32,458 nt of DNA from an uncultured Bacteroidota bacterium (GTDB lineage: Bacteria; Bacteroidota; Bacteroidia; Chitinophagales; LD1): assembly GCA_903861145.1 (NCBI GenBank), contig CAIOTH010000105.1:1-32458 (forward strand), read 5' to 3'. Made by a program: the position numbers and the translations under genes. The notes beneath the pieces were generated by a model, which saw nothing but the letters and a program-made list of their open reading frames with translations, did no database searches and was not told where the DNA came from. Positions 25,660 to 32,458 of this stretch are shown in pieces. Numbering within the stretch: position 1 is the first letter of the stretch; the number at the start of each line of letters is the position of its first letter.

Positions 25660-26655
25660 ATGGAAGAGAAAATCTCAGTGCGCAACCGTTTCAAAAACCT
25701 CATTACCTGGTTTTCTGTATTACCAGGCAAGGTAACAGATAAGCTTCTGCTGCTCCAATCAAAACTGCCCAAACCGTTGCAGGCAGTGGTAACGGTTTCA
25801 AAAAATACCATAGTTTTTTTCCGGTCACATTCCACCGGCACCTTGGGTGCCAGCCTTAGCTATTACATGATATTTTCTATAGCCCCCATCATGGTTATCA
25901 TTGTTTCGGTAGGTGGCGCCATATTAGGCCCCGATGCAGTAAGCGGTAGCCTTAAACATCAGATAGAAAGTGTGCTTGGCTCAAGTGCAGCTAAAGAATT
26001 TCAGGATATGGTGAAGGGTGCTTACCAACCTGGCAAAAACTGGATTGCTACTACCTTATCAATAATTTTACTCTTGTTTGGCGCCATTGGTGTTTTTGAT
26101 GAGTTGCGTAATTCACTCAATATTATTTGGGATGTGCCACCTACTGAAAAGAAAAAATTCATTACCTATTTGGTCAATCGCTCGTTTTCGTTCGGTATGC
26201 TGGCTTGTATAGCCTTCTTATTATTGGTGTCCTTGGTTATACAAACGGGGCTGGCCGCCTTTTCAGATTATCTCAGCAACGTGTTGTCAGCTGTTTCTAA
26301 AATTATATTCACCGGCTTAGCATTTATTCTTTCGTTTGGCTTAAGCACCCTCCTGTTTGCATTTATATACAAGTTTATGTCCGATGCAAAAATTAAATTT
26401 AGTGTTGTATGGCCTGGCGCTGTATTCACAGCCGGCCTGTTTGATTTAGGAAAGTTTTTGATTGGTTTGTACATCAGCAAAAGCCACCTTGCCAGTACCT
26501 ACGGCGCGGCAAGTTCAATGATTGTATTGTTGCTGTGGATTTTCTACTCGTCGCAAATAGTATTTTTCGGCGCAGAATTTACCCGCGCATTGGCACTACA
26601 ACGGGGTATAAAGTTAACGCCGGAAGTAAAGAAGGAAGAAAGCAAAAGTTTGTAA
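25660..26655 (+). CDS. YihY/BrkB-family membrane protein
   Basis: A 331-residue inner-membrane protein with about six hydrophobic helices. It has the family segments LGASLSYYMIFSIAPIM, LFGAIGVFDELRNSLNIIW and YGAASSMIVLLLWIFYSSQI. The family was once mislabelled ribonuclease BN; its actual role is unsettled, possibly transport. Length fits the family (about 290-330). It is the last gene of the envelope cluster, starting 9 bases after the LEA-2 gene, and converges on the TMEM175-type gene with 25 bases between them. Confidence 0.9.
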   Translation: MEEKISVRNRFKNLITWFSVLPGKVTDKLLLLQSKLPKPLQAVVTVSKNTIVFFRSHSTGTLGASLSYYMIFSIAPIMVIIVSVGGAILGPDAVSGSLKHQIESVLGSSAAKEFQDMVKGAYQPGKNWIATTLSIILLLFGAIGVFDELRNSLNIIWDVPPTEKKKFITYLVNRSFSFGMLACIAFLLLVSLVIQTGLAAFSDYLSNVLSAVSKIIFTGLAFILSFGLSTLLFAFIYKFMSDAKIKFSVVWPGAVFTAGLFDLGKFLIGLYISKSHLASTYGAASSMIVLLLWIFYSSQIVFFGAEFTRALALQRGIKLTPEVKKEESKSL

Positions 26656-26680
26656 GAGGAGGGCGGCCAGGTCGCTTCGC

Positions 26681-27346
26681 TCATCTGGGATGTATATTGC
26701 TAGTGGATTGTTTTCTGCTTAATTTAATAATAAGATTGATGTACCAAACAGGAAACAAAAACATACTGAAAAGAAAAACATAAAGAACCAAACTTGCCGG
26801 TACGCTCCAAAACGAAACAAAGAAGGTGAATACAGTATGTAACACACCAAAGTCATACATCCTTAATGTTGCTTTTTTATATTTCTCATCGGTATCGGGG
26901 GCGGTTAGTTTATTATGATAAGCATATCCCCAAAGAAAACGATACGCCAAAGCCATAAAGATATAAGTAAGGCCAAATAACTGAACTGCTGTTTGAGCTT
27001 CGCTGGTGTTTACAAATACAGCTAAAACGGCTGTGGGATATGGAACAAAACCAACCACAAAAAGCACTAAAGCATTTACAATACAAAATGTTTGTGTGCA
27101 TTTTACAATATGCGAAAATGCATGGTGGTGGTTTATCCAGCAAACCAATACGGTGAAAAAGCCAATAAAGAAGGCAAGATAATTTGGCCATTTATCAAGC
27201 AATGCATAAAACAAACCCCGGTGAAGTTCATCGCCGGTGGGCACTTTAATTTCCATAATAAGCAGGGTGATAGCAATTGCAAAAACTCCATCGCTGAAGG
27301 CTTCGGTTCGGGCTGTTTCTTTTTCTGATTTTCTTTTATCGAACAT
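26681..27346 (-). CDS. TMEM175-family potassium channel (DUF1211)
   Basis: A 221-residue protein with six predicted membrane helices. The first helix has the family signature R13TEAFSDGVFAIAITLL (FSD at 17-19), which forms the pore-lining region in TMEM175 channels, followed by LIMEIKVP. Bacterial members have one six-helix repeat and assemble as tetramers conducting potassium. The length fits. It stands alone on the minus strand between two plus-strand groups. No clear promoter was seen upstream. Confidence 0.92.
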   Translation of the reverse strand: MFDKRKSEKETARTEAFSDGVFAIAITLLIMEIKVPTGDELHRGLFYALLDKWPNYLAFFIGFFTVLVCWINHHHAFSHIVKCTQTFCIVNALVLFVVGFVPYPTAVLAVFVNTSEAQTAVQLFGLTYIFMALAYRFLWGYAYHNKLTAPDTDEKYKKATLRMYDFGVLHTVFTFFVSFWSVPASLVLYVFLFSMFLFPVWYINLIIKLSRKQSTSNIHPR

Positions 27347-28014
27347 AGTTTAATCTACTTTGGTTTGATAACTGCCGGTATTGTCAAATACTTCGGTCGT
27401 GCAACCAACAATTGCGCAGGAGCGGGCACCTGTCCACACGAAATATTTTTTCCGTGATTTTATTTTGTAAAATAGTTTCAATTATAACGTTTTTACACGA
27501 TTAAATAAAAAGGATGGATATACGGTAGCCTTGAGGGTAGCGGGGACACTACGCTTAAATGGTTCCCTCCGCTATCGCTCTGGTCGCGTCTTCCGTTGCA
27601 ACTCCTCGCCCATTCCGCAGTAGCCTAAATCCTTGACCGCAGCGCCCATTTCCGCGTAGCCTAAACCTTGAGCGAAGCGTCCCCGCTTCGCTCTATTATG
27701 CCCGTAGCCTCCTGGCTACGAGTAGCTAGTCCTAATTTGAGTGTCCTTTAAATTCCATATACCGCCCCTCCAGGGCTTAAACAACTTTATCCGGCGTACC
27801 ACAGGGCTAAACACCCTGTGCTAACACATTACAGCCTTTCAGGCCTTAATACAAACGCTGTTAATATTATTGTATTCAATCATAATCATCATAATAAATC
27901 AGCGTCCCATATTGTATTGTATTTGCTCTGGTCTCCCCTTCGGGGATGGAAAGGGCCGCCTGTCCTAATTTTCTTATTTTCGCCCCCTCAAACACACTGT
28001 TTTAAGCAAGCAAC
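27347..28014. repeat. Repeat-rich intergenic region
   Basis: No gene is seen in 668 bases. It contains a 36-base degenerate direct repeat (27607-27642, 27643-27678, each with CGCCCATT...TAGCCTAAA...CTTGA), a 10-bp hairpin GAGCGAAGCG-TCCC-CGCTTCGCTC (27670-27693), CGTAGCC-TCCT-GGCTACG (27703-27720), CACAGGG-CTAAACA-CCCTGTG (27800-27820), and a nearby GCCTTTCAGGCC-type palindrome (27834-27845). These look like several REP-type intergenic repeats stacked together. Confidence 0.65.
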
Positions 28015-29613
28015 ATGGCATTTATAGACGATTTAAATAAACGCAGAACCTTTGGTATCATCAGTCACCCCGATGCAGGTAAAACCACATTAACCGAAAA
28101 GCTATTGCTTTTTGGCGGTGCCATACAAACTGCCGGCGCGGTTAAAAGCAATAAAATAAAGAAAACGGCCACCAGCGATTTTATGGAAATAGAAAAGCAA
28201 CGGGGTATATCGGTGGCCACCTCGGTTATGAGCTTTGAGTACAAAGGCAAACTCATCAACATTTTAGATACCCCTGGCCACAAAGACTTTGCCGAAGATA
28301 CCTACCGCACCCTTACCGCCGTCGATTCGGTAATCATGGTGGTCGACTCGGTAAAAGGTGTAGAAGCCCAAACCCGCCGCTTAATGGAAGTGTGCGCCAT
28401 GCGCAAAACACCGGTCATCGTTTTTATAAACAAGCTTGACCGCGAAGGCCGCGACCCTTTTGATTTGTTAGATGAAATTGAAAAGGAGTTGAAAATACGC
28501 GTGCGCCCCCTAAGCTGGCCCATTAACCGCGGAACGCTTTTTAAAGGCGTTTATAACGTGCACAAAAAATACCTTAACCTGTTTAAACCCAGCACCACCA
28601 AAATGGCCGATGAGGTAATGCAAATTACTGACCTGAACGACCCCGAACTGGATAAACAAGTAGGAGAGAGGGACGCCGCCCAACTACGCGAGGATGCCGA
28701 AACCGTGGAGATAGTATACGATACTTTTAGTGTAGACGAATATTTAAAAGGCAACCTGGCACCGGTGTTCTTCGGTTCGGCAGTAAACAACTTTGGTATA
28801 CAAGAGTTGCTCGATACCTTTATTGAAATTTCGCCAACCCCGCGCGGCCGCGAAACCGATAAGCGCTTTGTTGAGCCTACCGAGCAAAAAATGACCGGCT
28901 TCATTTTTAAAATCCACGCCAACCTCGACCCCAAACACCGCGACCGTATTGCCTTTATGCGCATAGTAAGCGGAAAGTTTGAGCGTCACACTTATTACCA
29001 CCACGTACGCCTCAACAAAAATTTCAGGTTCAGTACACCGGTTAGCTTTATGGCGCAGGAAAAGAGCATTGTTGACGAAGCCTTCCCCGGCGATGTGGTA
29101 GGTTTATACGATACCGGTAACTTTAAAATTGGCGATGTATTAACCGAGGGAGAAGATTTCCAAATACGTGGCATACCATCCTTCTCACCCGAAATATTTA
29201 AGGAGTTGATTAACACCGACCCGATGAAGAGCAAGCAGCTTGAAAAGGGTATTACCCAATTAACCGACGAAGGTGTTGCCCAGTTGTTCACTCAACAACC
29301 CGGTAACCGCCGCTTTGTAGGCGCTGTAGGCGAGTTGCAGTTTGAAGTAATTCAATACCGCCTGCTACACGAGTACGCCGCCAGTTGCCGCTTTGAACCC
29401 ATCAGTATGACCCGTGCTTGCTGGTTGCGCAGCGATAACCCCCAAAAGCTTGAAGACTTTATCCGCTTTAAACACAGCAATGTTGTGTACGATAAAGACG
29501 GCCACCTTGTTTACCTCGCCCCTTCAGACTGGTTCCTTAAAATGGAGCGCGAAAACAATCCTGAAATAGAATTCCACTTTAATAGCGAATTCAAAACCGA
29601 AATATTGGTTTAA
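28015..29613 (+). CDS. prfC: Peptide chain release factor 3
   Basis: A 532-residue cytoplasmic translational GTPase that removes RF1/RF2 from the ribosome after peptide release. G1 is SHPDAGKTT (16-24), followed by RGISVATS (switch I), DTPGHKDF (G3) and NKLD (G4). The RF3-specific C-terminal region includes [18 protein letters not shown] and a WLRSDN segment. Length matches E. coli RF3 (529). The ATG at 28015 gives the canonical [19 protein letters not shown] start. The next gene begins 10 bases after its stop, so they may share a transcript despite unrelated roles. Confidence 0.97.
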   Translation: MAFIDDLNKRRTFGIISHPDAGKTTLTEKLLLFGGAIQTAGAVKSNKIKKTATSDFMEIEKQRGISVATSVMSFEYKGKLINILDTPGHKDFAEDTYRTLTAVDSVIMVVDSVKGVEAQTRRLMEVCAMRKTPVIVFINKLDREGRDPFDLLDEIEKELKIRVRPLSWPINRGTLFKGVYNVHKKYLNLFKPSTTKMADEVMQITDLNDPELDKQVGERDAAQLREDAETVEIVYDTFSVDEYLKGNLAPVFFGSAVNNFGIQELLDTFIEISPTPRGRETDKRFVEPTEQKMTGFIFKIHANLDPKHRDRIAFMRIVSGKFERHTYYHHVRLNKNFRFSTPVSFMAQEKSIVDEAFPGDVVGLYDTGNFKIGDVLTEGEDFQIRGIPSFSPEIFKELINTDPMKSKQLEKGITQLTDEGVAQLFTQQPGNRRFVGAVGELQFEVIQYRLLHEYAASCRFEPISMTRACWLRSDNPQKLEDFIRFKHSNVVYDKDGHLVYLAPSDWFLKMERENNPEIEFHFNSEFKTEILV

Positions 29614-29623
29614 ACAGAAAACT

Positions 29624-31744
29624 ATGAAACACACCCTCCTCGGTTTGATTTGTTTTGCAGCGCTTTTTAGTTCGGCGCAAACACTAACGCACGGCCCAAT
29701 TGTTGGCGGAGTAACCGATACTTCCTGCAACATTTTTGTAAGAACTTCTGCAGCAACTTCGTTTTCTATTTTGTTCAGCAATACAGTACCCTTTACCACT
29801 ATTGTGGGCTCGGCTGTTGGAGCAACCGATGTCAATGCCGATAACACAACCATTCTGCACGTTGGCGGGCTAACACCTAATACGCGCTACAGTATGCGCT
29901 TAACTATTAACGGCATACCGGTACCCGTACCAACAACATTCTCTACTTTTTATTCGCCAAATTCTGTAGGGCCGCAGGTATTTTTAACCGGTGCCTGCAT
30001 TAAAGGCCTTACCGACATCGATTCAGCCATTTTTACACAAGCTGCTACCGAAAACGCAAAAGCATTTATTAACCTGGGCAACTGGGGCTATCCCGATTCT
30101 AACGCCTGTGCTGAACTATACCTGGGCGCACAACCTGCAAGCTGGGCCTATGTTTACGGCAACGTTCAAAACCTTTACAAGCAACGTTACACCAGTAGTA
30201 ATTCAGCCAGCTTTATGCAATCGCTTGCGCTTGATTATGTATACGACGACCACGATTACATGAACGAAAGAGCCGGCCGCAGCCTAACTCTTGGTTATAT
30301 CATTAACCCCTTCAACGGCCCACTGGGCAAGCCTTACGCCTATAATCAACCGGCACAGGCCAGGTTCAATTCTTTGCAGGGCTATAAAACATATTTCCCC
30401 GGTTATAATTTGCCCGATACGGCAAACGGTATTTACCACAGCTTCCGCTCAGGCAACGCCGAATTTTTTGTGTTAGATACGCGCAGTGACCGCGGTTTCC
30501 ACTTAAGCTTTGTCGATACATTGGGCACAACCTCGCACTGGGCTTACAAGCCCGATACGGCCAGCCATCTTTTAGGAAACGAGCAAATGCGCTGGCTTCA
30601 AAATGCATTAACCCAAAGCACCGCCACCTGGAAGTTTATAGTAAGCAGCGTACCATTTAACATGGGCATGCGCTTTGGCTTAGATACCTTGATTAAAACC
30701 GGTAACGGCAACGTGCCGGTTTGGAACCCTAATTTATCGTGCTATTCAATACTTGGCACCAAAGCCTATTCATCTACCAATCATTTTCAGGATATGTGGG
30801 CCGGCTTTAAGGCCGATGGAGATACTTTACTCAACTTTGTTTTGTCGAACAACATACCTAACGTATTTGTAGTAAGCGGTAATACCGGTACCGTTGGTTT
30901 AGATGATGGAGCCAACTCTGGCCTGCCCGAGCTGATGAGCGCAAACATGAAAGTTACCAATACCGATGATGCACTTATTTACCAGAATTTTATGGGTTAT
31001 AATATTTGGGATTTGGGCGGAAGCGGTTTGTGTCAGCAACAAAACCTGAATTCAACCTACGGTAAAATCGCAATTTACAATAACGACTCCATCAGGCTAA
31101 GCGCCATAGATCAAACCGGAGCCGAAGTAACCGGAGCCAACTTTTACGCAGGCGCAGCATACAAATACCACCCCAATTATAACCCTTTGCGAATACCCCT
31201 TGCACTAAGCGATAATGTTACCATTAACGAAAACAGTTCGATAATCATTAATATTTTAGCTAACGATTCGGATTTAAACGGATACGCCCTGTTTGCCAAC
31301 CTGTTCACTAACCCTGCGCACGGCGCAGCCATATTGAACGGCAACAACACCGTTACTTATACTCCCGATACCACCTATACCGGTATCGATACCTTCCACT
31401 ACCTGGCTTGCGACCACAGCAACCCTGCATGTGCAAATTGTGCAGAAGCGCTGGTAATAGTTAACATTAACCCGGTAAACGGCGTTAGCGATTTGCAGAA
31501 CGACATCCATATTAATGTTTACCCTAACCCCGCCGATGATTTAGTATTTGTAAACGCAGGCAACAACACCGAGCCTCTTAAATTGGAGCTGCTCAGTCCT
31601 ATTGGTCAGCACCTGACTGCACTTAATTTCACCGGCAATACCACAGTCGATGTCTCGAAATATGCACCCGGCAATTACTTTTATCATATACTAGGTAAAA
31701 CTAATCAATTGCTTAAAGTGGGTAAGATTATAGTGTTTCGATAA
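29624..31744 (+). CDS. Secreted PhoD-like protein with degenerate active site, T9SS-sorted
   Basis: A 706-residue exported protein. A signal peptide (1-18) precedes a PhoD N-terminal strand domain (about 22-108), a PhoD-like metallophosphoesterase core (about 115-515), an Ig/cadherin-like Big_9-type domain (about 527-616) and a C-terminal Por sorting domain (VYPNPADDLVFV onward, to 706). Compared with the exported PhoD at 18412-19737, the core keeps DDHD (208-211) and a Cys (GAC, 123-125). However, GDNIY is GNWGY (152-156) and GDKH is GNTG (419-422), so ligands Asp, Asp and His appear lost. It may be a binding or structural protein rather than an active phosphatase. Confidence 0.82.
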   Translation: MKHTLLGLICFAALFSSAQTLTHGPIVGGVTDTSCNIFVRTSAATSFSILFSNTVPFTTIVGSAVGATDVNADNTTILHVGGLTPNTRYSMRLTINGIPVPVPTTFSTFYSPNSVGPQVFLTGACIKGLTDIDSAIFTQAATENAKAFINLGNWGYPDSNACAELYLGAQPASWAYVYGNVQNLYKQRYTSSNSASFMQSLALDYVYDDHDYMNERAGRSLTLGYIINPFNGPLGKPYAYNQPAQARFNSLQGYKTYFPGYNLPDTANGIYHSFRSGNAEFFVLDTRSDRGFHLSFVDTLGTTSHWAYKPDTASHLLGNEQMRWLQNALTQSTATWKFIVSSVPFNMGMRFGLDTLIKTGNGNVPVWNPNLSCYSILGTKAYSSTNHFQDMWAGFKADGDTLLNFVLSNNIPNVFVVSGNTGTVGLDDGANSGLPELMSANMKVTNTDDALIYQNFMGYNIWDLGGSGLCQQQNLNSTYGKIAIYNNDSIRLSAIDQTGAEVTGANFYAGAAYKYHPNYNPLRIPLALSDNVTINENSSIIINILANDSDLNGYALFANLFTNPAHGAAILNGNNTVTYTPDTTYTGIDTFHYLACDHSNPACANCAEALVIVNINPVNGVSDLQNDIHINVYPNPADDLVFVNAGNNTEPLKLELLSPIGQHLTALNFTGNTTVDVSKYAPGNYFYHILGKTNQLLKVGKIIVFR

Positions 31745-31760
31745 AAAAAGTGGCTTAAGG

Positions 31761-31791
31761 TTTGAAAAATTAGCCAAGTCTTATACATTTG
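31761..31791 (+). promoter_or_regulatory. Promoter of tRNA-Val
   Basis: TTTG (31761-31764), 19 bases, then TACATTTG (31784-31791): a full match to the Bacteroidota -33/-7 consensus at the expected spacing. It places the transcript start about 14 bases before the tRNA. Confidence 0.8.
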
Positions 31792-31811
31792 CGCTCCGCT
31801 TTGCGGGAAAT

Positions 31812-31886
31812 GGGAGCTTAGCTCAGCTGGTTCAGAGCATCTGCCTTACAAGCAGAGGGTCACAGGTTCGAACCCTGTAGCTCCCA
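31812..31886 (+). tRNA. tRNA-Val (anticodon TAC)
   Basis: The cloverleaf starts GGGAGCT and ends AGCTCCC-A. The anticodon stem TCTGC/GCAGA encloses CTTACAA, giving TAC for valine, and the T-arm is CAGGTTCGAACCCTG. CCA is not encoded. It has its own promoter and terminator. Confidence 0.97.
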
Positions 31887-31899
31887 CTAATTGATAATC

Positions 31900-31934
31900 A
31901 AGGTGTTATAGTAACTCTATAGCACCTTTTTTAT
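31900..31934 (+). terminator. Rho-independent terminator of tRNA-Val
   Basis: AAGGTGTTATAG (31900-31911) pairs with CTATAGCACCTT (31917-31928) with one G-T pair, followed by TTTTTTATTTT. Confidence 0.85.
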
Positions 31935-31938
31935 TTTG

Positions 31939-31962
31939 CGGTTGACGCTTCGGTTGACGCTC
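31939..31962. repeat. Tandem 12-base repeat after tRNA-Val
   Basis: CGGTTGACGCT occurs at 31939-31949 and 31951-31961, a 12-base period, just after the tRNA terminator. It is short; it could be chance or part of a recombination junction. Otherwise nothing recognisable lies between the terminator and 32112. Confidence 0.4.
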
Positions 31963-32112
31963 GTCCAGATTCCCGCGTAACGCTTGAGAGGATTGTAAAT
32001 GCAGAAAAAGGTGAATCAAACCTATTCTATCCTTGACCTGAAATATTTTTCAGTCTCCTTATCCTCAAAATAAACGTAAGTATCCGGTGAAGTGCATACG
32101 ATCAATACACAC

Positions 32113-32458
32113 TTAGGAAAGGAGGCGCTTGACTTTAATAGCTGTATTCCGGGATACGTCATGTAATTTCTGGCACTGGCTAAGTGATAACCCCTTTTTC
32201 AGGTCGGCAGCAAGGCGGGAATATTTTTTCAATAGGACTTCATCTTCCTGCTTGCCTTCAGGCCTTCCTATCTGCTTGCCTTTGTGTTTGGCGTTAACCA
32301 AGCCGCTTTTAATGCGTTCAGAAAGGATTCGTTTCTCTTCCTGTGCAAGTTCAGAGTATATGGCGATGATAATGTTGGTCACAAAACTTTCGTTGCCATG
32401 GTCGTCAAGGCTTTCCAAACCACCCAAATTTCGGAACACGATTGCAATCTTCTTTGAA
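32113..32458 (-). CDS. Serine recombinase (resolvase/invertase), 3' part
   Basis: The frame stays open to the right edge, so the N-terminal catalytic serine region lies outside the window. The visible 115 residues have the end of the resolvase domain (IIIAIYSELAQEEKRILSER), the long helix leading to KGKQIGRPEGKQ, and a C-terminal HTH (LSLSQCQKLHDVSRNTAIKV), all typical of small serine recombinases of the Tn3 resolvase/invertase type. The GTG at 32439 is internal, not the start. Location about 230 bases from tRNA-Val suggests an integrated element beginning at the right edge. Confidence 0.85.
   Translation of the reverse strand, partial: SKKIAIVFRNLGGLESLDDHGNESFVTNIIIAIYSELAQEEKRILSERIKSGLVNAKHKGKQIGRPEGKQEDEVLLKKYSRLAADLKKGLSLSQCQKLHDVSRNTAIKVKRLLS

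Noticed and set aside
25404-25841. Long minus-strand frames opposite the LEA-2 tail (Phe/Ser/Leu-rich)
   Set aside because: They are the complement of the Lys/Glu codon tract; the composition is an artefact.
27607-27678. Possible CRISPR-like tandem repeat
   Set aside because: Only two degenerate 36-base units with no spacers and no cas genes.
27818-28027. 69-residue frame overlapping the prfC start
   Set aside because: It runs through the repeat region, is not protein-like, and overlaps the well-supported RF3 start.

Overview
The window comes from a chromosome of the phylum Bacteroidota, probably a Chitinophagales- or Sphingobacteriales-like lineage (inference). The signs are two secreted proteins with C-terminal type IX secretion (Por) sorting domains, a TonB-dependent receptor with an N-terminal carboxypeptidase-regulatory-like domain, few recognisable Shine-Dalgarno sites, promoter elements of the TTTG / TAnnTTTG kind, and short hairpin-rich intergenic repeats with a REP-associated transposase.

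Layout. 0.3-5.3 kb: an AmpG-like MFS permease, an MbfA-type ferritin-like/VIT1 fusion and a P-type cation ATPase, a metal/transport neighbourhood. 5.4-11.2 kb: a large secreted alpha/beta hydrolase resembling polyester hydrolases, a MarR regulator, and divergently a TonB receptor; a 16-bp palindrome lies between regulator and receptor. 11.3-15.1 kb: an accessory patch with a multi-hairpin repeat, acyl-CoA thioesterase II, an AT-rich AraC/short-chain dehydrogenase pair, and a RAYT transposase bounded by mirrored hairpin pairs. A 98-bp piece of the RAYT right end recurs as a solo copy at 11.4 kb in the same orientation, so tesB-araC-SDR-RAYT sits between direct repeats. 15.1-16.0 kb: a non-coding stretch and a small HTH protein preceded by repeated AAAAGTTTAC boxes.

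16.0-21.7 kb is housekeeping: tRNA-Glu, phosphoglycerate kinase, a lipid A-type acyltransferase adjacent to a PhoD-like phosphatase, and a receiver/PAS/histidine kinase protein. 21.7-22.6 kb is a long non-coding region carrying the AAAAGTTTAC box arrangement again, inverted and with the same 92-bp spacing. 22.6-26.7 kb is a four-gene envelope cluster (DUF4142 lipoprotein, DUF748/AsmA-like protein, LEA-2/WHy protein, YihY/BrkB membrane protein). A TMEM175-type potassium channel gene faces it. After a repeat-rich gap come release factor 3, a second PhoD-like secreted protein with degraded catalytic motifs, tRNA-Val with a good promoter and terminator, and the 3' part of a serine recombinase running off the right edge.

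The most unusual signals are the paired AAAAGTTTAC architecture, the RAYT and its solo derivative, the degenerate secreted PhoD paralogue, and the similar Lys/Glu-rich tails on two neighbouring envelope proteins. All functional calls rest on reading motifs by eye; no database search was run.
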